Shown: positions 25,993-35,214, counted from the stretch's first letter. The stretch: 64,000 bases of DNA from Coprococcus sp. (GCA_017624085.1 JAGANU010000008.1:32988-96987), one strand, 5' to 3'. Notes: generated by a model from the sequence alone, not told the origin. Numbers and translations are program-made.

Positions 25993-27783
25993 TTAATCTA
26001 GTCCTGCCATATGCAAAATAGCCATAGCATTGGTCGTTGTGCAGCGTCCATCCTTTTTCTTATAATCAAATTTCAGCTGATCGCCCTCGTAATACTCTTC
26101 AAAGTGGAAATTAGCTGCAGGTGCTCCATCCTCACCCTTCAAATCACACAATTCAAAATCGTGAGTGGAAACAATCACCATATTTCTTATATTTGCCAGC
26201 TTCTTAATAACTCCCGTTGCTCCGACAATTCTGTCTGCCGAGTTTGTACCCTTGAATATTTCATCAATAAGGCACAGCATTGGTTTTTTGTTTTTGCTAT
26301 ATTCCACCATAGTCTTAATTCTGAGTATTTCTGCATAAAAAGTTGAAATACCATTGCTGACATCATCTGTGACCCTCATTGATGTGAATATCTTCATAAT
26401 ATCTGCTTCCATGTAAGATGCACACACAGGCGCGCCGGCATATGCGAGCACAAGATTCATTCCAAGAGTACGCAAAAACGTAGTTTTACCAGACATATTG
26501 CTTCCTGTGACAATAGTCGCCCCTCCGCTTAACACTGCATCATTTTCAACTACGGCGTCAGCATCAATTAGTGGGTGTCTCAGCCCTTTTGCATTTACAT
26601 GGACCTTATTGTTTTTTGTAAGCTGCGGATAGCATACCTTTCTTGTTCTTGCAAGTACTGAGTAGGACAAAAGCTCCTCCATATCTGACACAGCATTTAT
26701 CCAAAATGCTACCTTATCTCCGTTTTGTTTCTTCCATTTGTCCATCATACTTCCTATATGGAAATCCCACATAAAAAGTCCGCACAATATCTGATGTACT
26801 ACAGGGTTATATCTTATGTTAAAGGCAGCACTTATGGTTCTAAGCTTCTTTACCGCTGCAAGAGCACCTGTATCATCTGACAGTCTGCTTCTTATATTGC
26901 GCAACAGCTCGCTGTCGAACTCCTCCTTTGAAATAAGTTCAAACATATTGATATAATCATCAATCACATAGCCAAAGGAAATCATGGGCATTACAGTCTT
27001 TCCTGCAACTCCTGAAAAAAGCCACGAAAACAAAAGCACAGCAAAAAAAGATATAAGTGTAAAGCCTATGTTTATCTTCCCCATAATTCCAAGGACAAAA
27101 AGAGTGAACGTCACAAGAGGGAAAATAAATCTCAGCACATTAAAAATAGCAGGTATAGACACATCTGAGCTGCAATATGCAACAAACTCATCTGTGGTGT
27201 ACTTTTTCTTTTTGCCCATATTGGACTTCATCCCCAGTGTTTCAAATCTTATTGAAAAATCATCCTTTGATGAAAGCTCCTTAATTGCACACTGTCTCGC
27301 CTCTATATCACTTATACTATAATCGGAACCCTTTATGCTTTCAGCGAGCCTTCTTCTTCCTTCTATTGTTCCTGCAACGCATATATACTGATAGAGAGAA
27401 TTTGGTCCTAAAAGATCCATATCCTTTGCAACAAGGTCTGTATCCGTCAAAAATTCAGAGCCATCGTCAGGAAGCTTTTTCCACGTATCGTCTTCTCTGC
27501 TCTCATACCGTTTATACACCATAAGCTCGGCCTTCTCATATTCCAGCTGCTCCATAAGTCTTCCATGAACAAAGACAAGGGCAACAAAAACAAGGGCTCC
27601 AACAGTTCCCACGAAAACAAACACAGGTCTTCCATCATATATACCCATGATAAGTGCAGCAGCCGCAATCAAAAACACTATAAATCTGACAAATGAATAC
27701 GTTGCTGATTTGCTCTCCTTTGTATGTATACTCTTTGCTACATGATCGATTCTCTCTTTATTATTCTTCATAAAATCTGTCAT
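25993..27783 (-). CDS. Membrane-anchored MutS-family ATPase
   Basis: A 596-residue MutS-like protein. ATG 27783 is preceded by AGGAAGG. Two transmembrane helices lie at about residues 30-75 and two more at about 215-260, flanking a MutS core/lever-like region; the C-terminal ATPase has Walker A TGSNMSGKTT (about 426-435), Walker B LCLIDEIFKGTNSADR (about 503) and the H-loop STHD. The mismatch-recognition domain I of MutS is missing. Such membrane MutS paralogues are widespread in Firmicutes and Bacteroidetes but are uncharacterised; a role in classical mismatch repair is unlikely. Confidence 0.88.
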   Translation of the reverse strand: MTDFMKNNKERIDHVAKSIHTKESKSATYSFVRFIVFLIAAAALIMGIYDGRPVFVFVGTVGALVFVALVFVHGRLMEQLEYEKAELMVYKRYESREDDTWKKLPDDGSEFLTDTDLVAKDMDLLGPNSLYQYICVAGTIEGRRRLAESIKGSDYSISDIEARQCAIKELSSKDDFSIRFETLGMKSNMGKKKKYTTDEFVAYCSSDVSIPAIFNVLRFIFPLVTFTLFVLGIMGKINIGFTLISFFAVLLFSWLFSGVAGKTVMPMISFGYVIDDYINMFELISKEEFDSELLRNIRSRLSDDTGALAAVKKLRTISAAFNIRYNPVVHQILCGLFMWDFHIGSMMDKWKKQNGDKVAFWINAVSDMEELLSYSVLARTRKVCYPQLTKNNKVHVNAKGLRHPLIDADAVVENDAVLSGGATIVTGSNMSGKTTFLRTLGMNLVLAYAGAPVCASYMEADIMKIFTSMRVTDDVSNGISTFYAEILRIKTMVEYSKNKKPMLCLIDEIFKGTNSADRIVGATGVIKKLANIRNMVIVSTHDFELCDLKGEDGAPAANFHFEEYYEGDQLKFDYKKKDGRCTTTNAMAILHMAGLD

Positions 27784-28034
27784 ACAATCAACCTTCCTGT
27801 TTTTTACCTTCACTTATATATACTGCTTGCTTCTATTTTTTCTTATACATAAGCCGACTATACCACATTTTCAATAGATTCCGCAATTACAAATAGACTT
27901 CCTCATACCATCCTTTATTATTGCATTTGACCTGAATACATATTAAAATATATGGAAAGCTTATATAGTAGAAATTTATAATAATTATTATATGTATCTG
28001 CTATAAAAAAAGCATAAATGAAAGGAGTTTTACT

Positions 28035-28682
28035 ATGAAGGGAATAACGAAATTTGCACTAACCCTTGCTGCTGCAGGCGGAGTATGCTACCTGTTCAGG
28101 GACAAGATCAAGGCAAGCAAGGCATATCAGACAGTAGAATCAAACGACAAGGTTCAAAGAGCAAAGGAAGCCGCAACTGACACATATCAGAGAGTTAAGG
28201 AATCTGAGCCGGTACAAAAGGCTAAGGAAACCGTAAAGGATACCTATCAGAAGGTAAAGGAATCGGACGCTGTGCAAAAAGCCAAGGATACTGTTATGGA
28301 TACCTACCAGAAGGTAAAGGAATCGGACACCGTGCAGAAGGCAAAGGATACTGTTAAGGACACCTATGATCAGATTAAGGATAAGGTGAAGGATAAGATG
28401 GACTGCTCAGATGACAGTTCAAGGGAATACTTTACATTAAACGAACAGGATGGCAGCACTGCTGCAGATGTTGCTTCGTCAGATGTGTTTGATGAGGATG
28501 CGGCAAAAGCTGTTACCGACGCTGTTGCACAGTCAGAGGATGTAATTGCCGAAGCTACAGACGCTGTATTAAACGTGGCTGATTCAGAGCAGTCCGACGT
28601 AATTGGAAACGAATATATGGGACTTTCCGATGTATCTGAGGACCCATCCGTTCTGGCTGACCAGGATAAGCTTGATGTATAA
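28035..28682 (+). CDS. YtxH-like protein with 20-residue tandem repeats
   Basis: A 215-residue protein. Residues 5-21 are a short hydrophobic segment that may anchor the protein, followed by RDKIKASKAY typical of YtxH-type starts. Residues 40-119 are four copies of a 20-residue amphipathic unit of the form VQKAKDTVKDTYQKVKESDx, resembling LEA and apolipoprotein helices. The C-terminal 90 residues are acidic and probably disordered. It is followed after 15 bp by the ketopantoate reductase gene. Role unknown; stress protection or membrane-surface binding is an inference from the helix type. Confidence 0.82.
   Translation: MKGITKFALTLAAAGGVCYLFRDKIKASKAYQTVESNDKVQRAKEAATDTYQRVKESEPVQKAKETVKDTYQKVKESDAVQKAKDTVMDTYQKVKESDTVQKAKDTVKDTYDQIKDKVKDKMDCSDDSSREYFTLNEQDGSTAADVASSDVFDEDAAKAVTDAVAQSEDVIAEATDAVLNVADSEQSDVIGNEYMGLSDVSEDPSVLADQDKLDV
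28152..28391 (+). repeat. Four tandem 60-bp units
   Basis: Four head-to-tail 60-bp units encode the 20-residue repeats; units 2 and 3 are close to identical at DNA level (sharing AAGGATAC and TACCAGAAGGTAAAGGAATC blocks), the outer ones more diverged. The unit length keeps the frame, so copy-number change would alter protein length only. Confidence 0.9.
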
Positions 28683-28697
28683 GGAGTATTTTATATC

Positions 28698-29645
28698 ATG
28701 AAGCATATAGAAACCGTATCAATAATAGGTCTCGGTGCCATCGGAAGCTATCTTGCCGGTGGCATCAACAATATTTTAGGAGACAGGCTCCGAGTTGTGG
28801 CTGATGGTGAGCGATACCTTAGAATTAAAACCGATGGGCGTATCATAAACGGCAAACAGCATTATTTTAACGTTGTTACTCCGGACTATAAGGAGGAGCC
28901 CAGCGATCTTGTGATCATAATTACAAAGTTTGGTCAGCTGAGGCAGGCTGCTATGGCTGTTAAAAACCAGATAGGCCCTGACACAATCATCATGTGCCCC
29001 CTTAACGGAGTTGAAAGCGAGGATATTGTAGCAGAAATTTATCCTGACAATCATCTTCTATACTCTCTTGCAAGAGTTGCCTCAACGAGAAGAGGTAATG
29101 AGATTACATATTCAGAAAAGCTTGCATACATTGAGTTTGGAGAGAAGACCAACGATCCGGAAAAGGGCTACAGCCCACAGGTATCCATGGTGTCTGAGCT
29201 TTTTACAAAGGCGGGAATTGACCACAAAATTCCACAGGACATGATTCTTTCAATGTGGAACAAGTTTATGTGTAACTGTTCTGAGAATCAATCCTCTGCA
29301 GTGCTTGGCATTCCTTTTGGCGCATGGCATAATAATGTACATGCCAACTATATAAGGGAGGCTATCATGAAGGAGGTTATAGCAGTTGCAAATGCAAAGG
29401 GTATCCCGCTCTCTCTTGATATGCTTCCAAAGCAGCACCAGCTTCTGTTAAATGTGGCTGCAACTGCCAGAACATCAACCTTACAGGATATTGAAAACGG
29501 CAGAAAAACGGAGGTGGAGATGTTCTCAGGAGCAATAATCAGAATGGGAAAGGAGCTAGGCGTTCCTACGCCAATAAACGAAATCTTCTATCACGCAATT
29601 AAAACTCTTGAAGATAAGAATTCCGGGGAATTTGATTACAAATAA
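28698..29645 (+). CDS. panE: Ketopantoate reductase (2-dehydropantoate 2-reductase) family
   Basis: A 315-residue NADPH-dependent reductase of the ApbA/PanE family. The Rossmann motif is IIGLGAIGSYLAGG at residues 9-22, with the conserved Lys in SMWNKFMCN and the C-terminal substrate region TSTLQDIENGRKTEVEMFSG. It would reduce ketopantoate to pantoate for coenzyme A synthesis. No panB/panC neighbours are present and the family contains paralogues with other 2-oxo acid substrates, so the specific reaction is probable, not certain. Follows the repeat protein by 15 bp and ends in a strong terminator. Confidence 0.82.
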   Translation: MKHIETVSIIGLGAIGSYLAGGINNILGDRLRVVADGERYLRIKTDGRIINGKQHYFNVVTPDYKEEPSDLVIIITKFGQLRQAAMAVKNQIGPDTIIMCPLNGVESEDIVAEIYPDNHLLYSLARVASTRRGNEITYSEKLAYIEFGEKTNDPEKGYSPQVSMVSELFTKAGIDHKIPQDMILSMWNKFMCNCSENQSSAVLGIPFGAWHNNVHANYIREAIMKEVIAVANAKGIPLSLDMLPKQHQLLLNVAATARTSTLQDIENGRKTEVEMFSGAIIRMGKELGVPTPINEIFYHAIKTLEDKNSGEFDYK

Positions 29646-29660
29646 AAGCCCGGATCAAAC

Positions 29661-29707
29661 AAAAAAGATGCGCGTCCCACATGTAAAGAACGCGCATCCT
29701 TTTTTTG
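29661..29707 (+). terminator. Terminator after panE (bidirectional)
   Basis: Nine-bp stem GATGCGCGT / ACGCGCATC, loop of 14 bases, flanked by an A tract and by CTTTTTTT. It separates converging transcripts of panE and the minus-strand membrane protein gene. Confidence 0.9.
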
Positions 29708-29725
29708 CTGCACCTCGGTGCTATT

Positions 29726-30628
29726 TTAATTATTCATATATGATAATGCCTCATCCAGAGCTTTTTCAGTTTTGAAATTCTGTTCATATGTGACACCATC
29801 CGTATCAACCATAATAAGCTTGTAAAGCTTCTTATCTTTACTTCCTATATTTGGTGATGTTTTCAGTTTTCTGAAGCTCTCAATACTGTCCAGGGCAACT
29901 ATGTCCGTACTAAAAAGTCCGCAATATATAAAATATCCATCCGTTATCATTATTCTATCCTGAGCAAAATACAAATTGCTGACAAGCTGTCTGTCAATAT
30001 CCTTTATAGTCTCCCTTGTAGCAAGGCTTCCAAGTGTAGACCTTATACTCTTTAGCTTATACGGACACACCGTGTAATATATACATGTTATTGCAGTAAG
30101 CACCGTAAGCAATAAAACCAGGCACCATACCAGCATGAGTAAATTGAAAAACACCCTTGGGAAATCAATTTCACTTAAAATATATGGGTACACCATAAGC
30201 CCCAGCTGTTCCTTTGATACAGCCATGTCTGACGAAAGACTGTTTATTACGGCATCTCTGGAAGCTTTATCAGAAATGACTCTTCCCTTTATTGTATAAT
30301 TAAGCAGCACGTCTTCACTACTGTTTAGCAAAAGTATGGCAAACATGCCATCACTGTTGCAATAGTAATATCTTCCCTGTCTTTCGGAATCCACATAGTA
30401 ATCAAAGCCCAGATAATCCGCCCTGTCAATGGTAATCATAATGCTTTCCCCAGCTGACGCACCTGAGGACACTGCCTCGTTTATCTGATGGCACTGCTTC
30501 ACCCTAAGTCTCGAGGACAGGTTAAAGTGATGTGCCACCAGTGTAATTACCATTAACATGAGAACCGACAATAAAACCCATATTATTTGATTTTTCCAAA
30601 CAAAAAATTCAAGCTTCTTTTTCTTCAT
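29726..30628 (-). CDS. Membrane protein, unknown function
   Basis: A 300-residue protein with one transmembrane helix near residues 13-32, an extracytoplasmic stretch of about 120 residues, a second helix near 160-185, and a C-terminal cytoplasmic part of about 105 residues whose strand pattern (RIMITDGYFIYCGLFSTDIV, KLIMVDTDGVTYEQNF) recalls a small PH-like fold. It follows the TPM gene by 14 bp with no strong ribosome binding site, suggesting coupling. Family not recognised. Confidence 0.75.
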   Translation of the reverse strand: MKKKKLEFFVWKNQIIWVLLSVLMLMVITLVAHHFNLSSRLRVKQCHQINEAVSSGASAGESIMITIDRADYLGFDYYVDSERQGRYYYCNSDGMFAILLLNSSEDVLLNYTIKGRVISDKASRDAVINSLSSDMAVSKEQLGLMVYPYILSEIDFPRVFFNLLMLVWCLVLLLTVLTAITCIYYTVCPYKLKSIRSTLGSLATRETIKDIDRQLVSNLYFAQDRIMITDGYFIYCGLFSTDIVALDSIESFRKLKTSPNIGSKDKKLYKLIMVDTDGVTYEQNFKTEKALDEALSYMNN

Positions 30629-30642
30629 TGTTCAGGTAATCA

Positions 30643-31521
30643 CTAGAAGTGAGATCCTCCGCCGCCATGGCCTCCGCCTGAGCTGCCGCCACCGCCGCCT
30701 CCGCCTGAGCTTGACTGAATCGTCACACTGTGAACCTCCTTACGTATAAATATGTCCCTTCTATCAAGAATCTGGGCATTGCCCTTGCTGTATGTAGACG
30801 CTGTAGTTGTATCTGTTCCAGCCTTCTTCGAAAAGTTTACAAGGAAGAATATTACGGCTGCTATTGCACAAGCAACAAAACGAATAAGCGGTGTAAACAA
30901 ATCAACTCCATGTCCGCCGCTTCCCATGGCCTGTTTCGTCTTTTTTATCATACGCTGGAAACCACCAAGTGTATTCGAACGAAGTATTTTGCCTCCATAC
31001 TGTGTAATCTTCACAGCCTTTGCCTCGCTTATTCTCTCCTTTGCCTTTCCGCTTGTACACAAGTACACATACCCATCATTCTCCTGCCAGTTTGCTACCA
31101 CAACAACACTGGTGCTTGCATTTTTGCCATTTAGATATGTTCCGTCAGGCCACTCTTCCCAGCCAAAGAGATAATAATCACATATGGCTTCTGCAATATT
31201 CTTTGTGTTACTCTCAATATCATAGCCTGTTGCTGACATACCATACTGTGAAAGATCTGTATACTGGTCCATTGTAACTACAACAAAGTCCATTCCAACC
31301 TTGTTTTCAATTTCTTCAATATCCTCAAGCAAAAGCTCCTCATCTGCATCGCTGAGCTTATCCGCAAAGTCGAATATTCTCTGCTCTGTAAGGCAGTCGT
31401 TGTTGTTTCTGTCATCATGCTTATAATTGGAATTTCTCTTTACTGCAGCTACACCAAAAAGCAAAAGACCTACCCCAAGTACAATTAACATTGCAAATAA
31501 AAATTTTCTGGACTTATCCAT
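30643..31521 (-). CDS. TPM domain membrane protein with Gly/His tail
   Basis: A 292-residue protein. A helix at residues 8-27 anchors it, followed by a TPM (TLP18.3/Psb32/MOLO-1) domain at about 40-200 starting ADKLSDADEELLLEDIEEIE, a second helix near 212-230, and a Ser/Gly tail with 7 consecutive Gly residues and two His. TPM domains occur in photosystem repair phosphatase-like and receptor-accessory proteins; the bacterial role is unresolved. The ATG directly abuts the stop codon of the zinc-ribbon gene. Confidence 0.85.
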   Translation of the reverse strand: MDKSRKFLFAMLIVLGVGLLLFGVAAVKRNSNYKHDDRNNNDCLTEQRIFDFADKLSDADEELLLEDIEEIENKVGMDFVVVTMDQYTDLSQYGMSATGYDIESNTKNIAEAICDYYLFGWEEWPDGTYLNGKNASTSVVVVANWQENDGYVYLCTSGKAKERISEAKAVKITQYGGKILRSNTLGGFQRMIKKTKQAMGSGGHGVDLFTPLIRFVACAIAAVIFFLVNFSKKAGTDTTTASTYSKGNAQILDRRDIFIRKEVHSVTIQSSSGGGGGGGSSGGGHGGGGSHF

Positions 31522-32505
31522 TTACAACACCCCCAATATCATTGCTAAGCCGTTGATGCATGTAAACAGAGCAGCAAACAAAAGGGCTGTAAATCCAATT
31601 GCCCTGGATGTACTTCTTGGTGCAGTACCAACACATTTACCGGTCTGTCCATTGACATAGAACATATAATTCTGTCCCTGGAAACGGTACTCATAAACCC
31701 ACACCGGCATGAGACCGTATCTAACTGCCGTCTGCCTGTTGTTACTCATGAAGCGCTCTCCGGTCAAGGTTTCATAGCCGGATGTATATTCGTGAATCCA
31801 TGCTCTGTTTGCCTTGTCGGCTTTCTGTCTGGCGCGTCCCTCCAGCTCAGTTGGAGGCATATTGTATACCTCAGACTCGAAGCCGGAAAGGTACTTATTG
31901 TCATGACCAATAAGCTCTGCATAATCATAAGGCTCCATCAAATCCATTATCTTGTCATCCATTACAATGGATGCATCCACAGGGATCCCCTCATAATTAA
32001 CATGCAGCTTTCTTGCGACATCAAAATAGGATGTTTCTGTATACCTCTTATTTCCCGAAGTCCATGTTCTGACCTTTGTTCCTATAGCCTGATAGTCTAC
32101 GTTGGTATCATAGTCATACATCCAGAATGGAACATATACACCCTTAAGCTTTTCAAGTGTTTTACTTGAAAGAAATGATGATGGAATAAAAAGCTTGGTT
32201 CCAAATTCCGCCTTAAGCTTTTCCTCAGCCTCATGCTTAGAAATCTTAAACGGAAGCACTACATCTGCCCCATATGGGTATGAAACCTTATCGTCCCTAA
32301 GCTGATATGTGCCACATGACGGGCACTTTCCTGCTGACTGGAACTGAGTGTACGGAATCTGTGAGCCACAGTTGTTACATACCACCGGTTGAGGTGATGG
32401 AACTACTTCCTGGCAATCAGCGCCGCCGCAGCTAAGACAAATCATTTTCTTTTTGGATGGATCGTACACAACATTGCCACCACAATTCATACAACGATAA
32501 ATCAA
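31522..32505 (-). CDS. Zinc-ribbon protein with C-terminal membrane segment
   Basis: A 327-residue protein if translation starts at the TTG at 32505, where AGGGGGAAGG lies upstream and the chain begins right before the first zinc ribbon; an ATG at 32646 in the same frame has no ribosome binding site. Two ribbons follow (CMNCGG...CLSCGG and CNNCGS...CPSCGT), then a domain of about 220 residues (FKISKHEAEEKLKAEF, YVPFWMYDYDT) and a final hydrophobic segment (GFTALLFAALFTCINGL). Similar proteins are annotated as TFIIB-type zinc-ribbon proteins. It is directly coupled to the TPM gene, suggesting that the two form one membrane complex. Confidence 0.8.
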   Translation of the reverse strand: MIYRCMNCGGNVVYDPSKKKMICLSCGGADCQEVVPSPQPVVCNNCGSQIPYTQFQSAGKCPSCGTYQLRDDKVSYPYGADVVLPFKISKHEAEEKLKAEFGTKLFIPSSFLSSKTLEKLKGVYVPFWMYDYDTNVDYQAIGTKVRTWTSGNKRYTETSYFDVARKLHVNYEGIPVDASIVMDDKIMDLMEPYDYAELIGHDNKYLSGFESEVYNMPPTELEGRARQKADKANRAWIHEYTSGYETLTGERFMSNNRQTAVRYGLMPVWVYEYRFQGQNYMFYVNGQTGKCVGTAPRSTSRAIGFTALLFAALFTCINGLAMILGVL

Positions 32506-32788
32506 AGTACCTTCCCCCTGTCCTATTTTTCGGACTGTCTTGTATCCAGTCCCTCTTTTGTGTATATTCAATAACGCCCCGGCGTTACCTGTTTTGGAAT
32601 GCGCATCTAACTTATGTGCGGCATCACAAAATACACTTGATGACATTATACCATAAAATATTCAATTTAGAACAGCCAATATTATTGTTTTAATTTTTAA
32701 AGATATATGGGCCATTATGTCTTTTTTCAGTAACACTTAGCATTTTTCGGAATATGGTATATCATAAATAAAATGTTGGAGGCACACC

Positions 32789-33058
32789 ATGAGCGATTTA
32801 TCAGCAACTCAGTGCGCATGTGGAAGAAATGGAGTATCATGTGGGGGTTCAGGTGGAATGAACTGCTGCTTTATCATCATCATACTTCTTCTTTGCTGTG
32901 GTGGCTGCGGTGACGGAGGCTTTGGCTTTGGCGGTGGCGGCAGCGACTGTAATTGCATCTGGATTATCCTTATTCTCTTATTCTGTTGTGGAAACGGAAG
33001 TGGAAGCGGCTGTGGCTGTGGCGGCTGTGGCGGTTGTGGAGACTGTGGCTGCTGCTAA
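32789..33058 (+). CDS. Cys/Gly-rich small membrane protein
   Basis: An 89-residue protein with a good GGAGG start. Two hydrophobic Ile/Leu stretches (CCFIIIILLLCC and CNCIWIILILLFCC) are each flanked by Cys pairs and separated by a Gly-rich segment with FGFGGGG; the C-terminus is a dense Cys-Gly run ending GDCGCC. Cys and Gly are the dominant residues. The closest things I recall are 'chorion class high-cysteine' proteins of clostridia, all uncharacterised. It heads a plus-strand set of three genes. Metal binding, disulfide cross-linking in an outer layer, or a modified peptide are possible; none is shown. Confidence 0.8.
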   Translation: MSDLSATQCACGRNGVSCGGSGGMNCCFIIIILLLCCGGCGDGGFGFGGGGSDCNCIWIILILLFCCGNGSGSGCGCGGCGGCGDCGCC

Positions 33059-33199
33059 GGCAAACTATGCAGCTTATGCAAGCTGATAATTCCGATTTTC
33101 GGTATTGTCAGGAATATGCCGGCAGATTAAATTCTGCTGGCATTTTTTTAGATTCGTTACATACAATATAATACTAAACGATACCAGGTTGAGTAAGCG

Positions 33200-33667
33200 A
33201 TGGGCAGAAACGGTATACTTCATCCACTAGACAACTTAATAAAGGATGACAGACTTTTTATGCTCGAAGCACTCATTCCATTTGTGGATGACTCAATGAA
33301 GGCTCCCATTGCCATGTATATAAAAATAACTGAGCTCAGGCTCATACTCATTGCACTCAGGGACAAAAATCTCGTAAGCTCCTGCGGCTTATGCAAGGAC
33401 ATTAATAATCAGGAGGATATTCTTTCCTCCTTGTGCAGTATGGGCTTTCCGGATGCAAAAGCAAGCTTTGACAATATCAAAAAGGCCATGAGCATGGCAA
33501 GCGCCATGGAGGCTATGAACAGCAAGCCTGAGTGTCACTCAGAAAGTAATGCAAATTATTCTGATAACACCAATAATGAAGGCGAGGGCAACACGTATTA
33601 CACCGAAACAGATCTGTCGGCATCACTGAAGGACATTTTTGACAAGTATGACAGCTCCATGAGTTAA
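33200..33667 (+). CDS. Hypothetical protein downstream of the Cys-rich gene
   Basis: A 155-residue protein without signal peptide. The first 110 residues look helical (LIKDDRLFMLEALIPFVDDS, IKITELRLILIALRDKN) with Cys pairs in SSCGLCKD; residues 112-150 are Asn/Ser/Glu-rich and probably disordered. It begins 141 bp after the Cys-rich protein on the same strand, with AGGTTGAG as a weak ribosome binding site. Family not recognised. Confidence 0.7.
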   Translation: MGRNGILHPLDNLIKDDRLFMLEALIPFVDDSMKAPIAMYIKITELRLILIALRDKNLVSSCGLCKDINNQEDILSSLCSMGFPDAKASFDNIKKAMSMASAMEAMNSKPECHSESNANYSDNTNNEGEGNTYYTETDLSASLKDIFDKYDSSMS

Positions 33668-33710
33668 CGCTGTATATGAGTATAGATATTACAAAATAAG
33701 GGGGAAAACA

Positions 33711-33965
33711 ATGAATTTAAAAACAGATCCCAGACTAAATAATATGCATCCCTTAAAAAGGGAAATACTATTCAGGCTGTCACACACTTCTACAAACCTT
33801 TCACCTGAAGAGCTGCTTCCTCAGGTAATGAAAATTAACCAGGAATTACATAAAAGAAACCTGTCCTTCACAAAGGAAGAATCGGATATCGTTATTGACA
33901 TTCTTACTGAAAATATGAGTCCCGCCGAGAAACAAAAAATTAATATGATAAGAAGCATGATATAA
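33711..33965 (+). CDS. Small hypothetical helical protein
   Basis: An 84-residue, probably all-helical protein (MNLKTDPRLNNMHPLKREIL, SPEELLPQVMKINQELHKRN, TKEESDIVIDILTENMSPAEKQ). AAGGGGGAAAAC precedes the ATG; a strong terminator follows. It lies 43 bp after the 155-residue gene and completes the Cys-rich locus. Function unknown. Confidence 0.75.
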   Translation: MNLKTDPRLNNMHPLKREILFRLSHTSTNLSPEELLPQVMKINQELHKRNLSFTKEESDIVIDILTENMSPAEKQKINMIRSMI

Positions 33966-33968
33966 AAG

Positions 33969-34008
33969 CTGCCGGAGATATAAGCCATGTATATCTCCGG
34001 CAGTTTTC
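33969..34008 (+). terminator. Terminator ending the Cys-rich locus
   Basis: A perfect 14-bp stem CTGCCGGAGATATA / TATATCTCCGGCAG followed by TTTTC. It closes the plus-strand transcript and touches the stop codon of holA arriving from the other strand. Confidence 0.9.
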
Positions 34009-35017
34009 ATTTGCACAAGCCCAAAATCATCACTTCAACAGCAGCTTCATCCATCAGCTGTCCTGTTTTAAGCTTGTAGTCCATTTCATTGCAGTCTTCC
34101 ACGATCTCCTTCAGTCTTTCTGCCGTATAATTACTACACTGAGCCTTATAGTTTTTTACTGCCCAGGAAGGGCACCTGGCAATCTTTGCAATGCCTGCAT
34201 CGTCTGTGCCATCTATAAGTGCAAGCTTAACTAAAAGAAGCTTATTGAACTGTTTCATTATACAGGAGTTTATCATTATCACTGATTCCTTGTTATCCAA
34301 AAGGTCATGATACATCTTGATAGCCTTTTCAGTCTTTTTAGCAACTATAAAATCTATCATTCCAAATACTCTGCTCTCTGCATCCATACTGCAAAGATTA
34401 TCCACATCTAAGTCGCTAAATTGCTTTTTATCACCGGCAAAGGCTATCAGCTTATCAACTTCATTCCTGATACGATACATATCCATATGACAATGCTCAA
34501 TTATATTGAATATTGCTGTATCTGTTGTTGTAACCTTCTCTGAGCGGAGCATGCCCTTTACCCATGTAACAAGAGTCTTATCATCAGGTGTAACAAAATG
34601 AAGCGTTTCTCCCAGCTTGTCTACCGTCTTAAAGAGCTTATATCTGCTGTCAACATCCTCCTCCACAAAAACAACAATTGTCGTATCCGGTATCTGAGAT
34701 AATCTCTTTGCCAACTCTTCACTACTCTTTGCAAAAAGCCCGCTGCTTTCCACTAAAGCCACTCTTCTGTCTGAAAAGAATGGCATCTCATTGCAGAATT
34801 CAAGGAAATCCGATTCGCTAAATTTGTTTCCTCCAAACTTCATGAAATTTAATGTATCATCCTTATCAGTAAGTGCATCAATCAGCTTGCCTTTATACTG
34901 GTTAACAAGATACCGCTCCTCACCATAAAGGAGATATATATTTGAAAATTTTCCTTCGCTTATATGCTGGTTTATAACTGCCATGGCATTTTTCTTTTCT
35001 TTTTTTGCTGCTGCCAT
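34007..35017 (-). CDS. holA: DNA polymerase III delta subunit
   Basis: A 336-residue clamp-loader delta subunit. The N-terminal AAA-like region lacks a functional Walker A, as usual (ISEGKFSNIYLLYGEERYLV), and the pattern MPFFSDRRVALVESSGLF with the delta-specific LFKTVDKLGE and C-terminal helical collar (KQFNKLLLVKLALIDG, AIARCPSWAVKNYKAQ-type sequence) fits the family and length. It opens the beta clamp with delta prime and gamma/tau. Divergent from pdxS. Confidence 0.92.
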   Translation of the reverse strand: MAAAKKEKKNAMAVINQHISEGKFSNIYLLYGEERYLVNQYKGKLIDALTDKDDTLNFMKFGGNKFSESDFLEFCNEMPFFSDRRVALVESSGLFAKSSEELAKRLSQIPDTTIVVFVEEDVDSRYKLFKTVDKLGETLHFVTPDDKTLVTWVKGMLRSEKVTTTDTAIFNIIEHCHMDMYRIRNEVDKLIAFAGDKKQFSDLDVDNLCSMDAESRVFGMIDFIVAKKTEKAIKMYHDLLDNKESVIMINSCIMKQFNKLLLVKLALIDGTDDAGIAKIARCPSWAVKNYKAQCSNYTAERLKEIVEDCNEMDYKLKTGQLMDEAAVEVMILGLCK

Positions 35018-35214
35018 AACCTATACTCCTATTCTTTATCATTATACTCAATGCCAACCCAAATAAATCTGACCTTATTATTGCTAATATTTGTTTGATT
35101 AAGATCACATCTGACCTTATTTTCTATTTGAACAGTGGTTATTTCTATCATATTACTATAGTTTTATAATCACCTACAAGTTAAGAATCAACATTATTAT
35201 AACGGAGGTTTATC

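Noticed and set aside
28152..28391. CRISPR-like array
   Set aside because: The 60-bp units are directly adjacent, in frame and protein-coding, with no spacers.
35018..35214. PdxR-type regulator site before pdxS
   Set aside because: A TATAAT at 35165-35170 is visible but no convincing -35, operator repeat or regulator gene.
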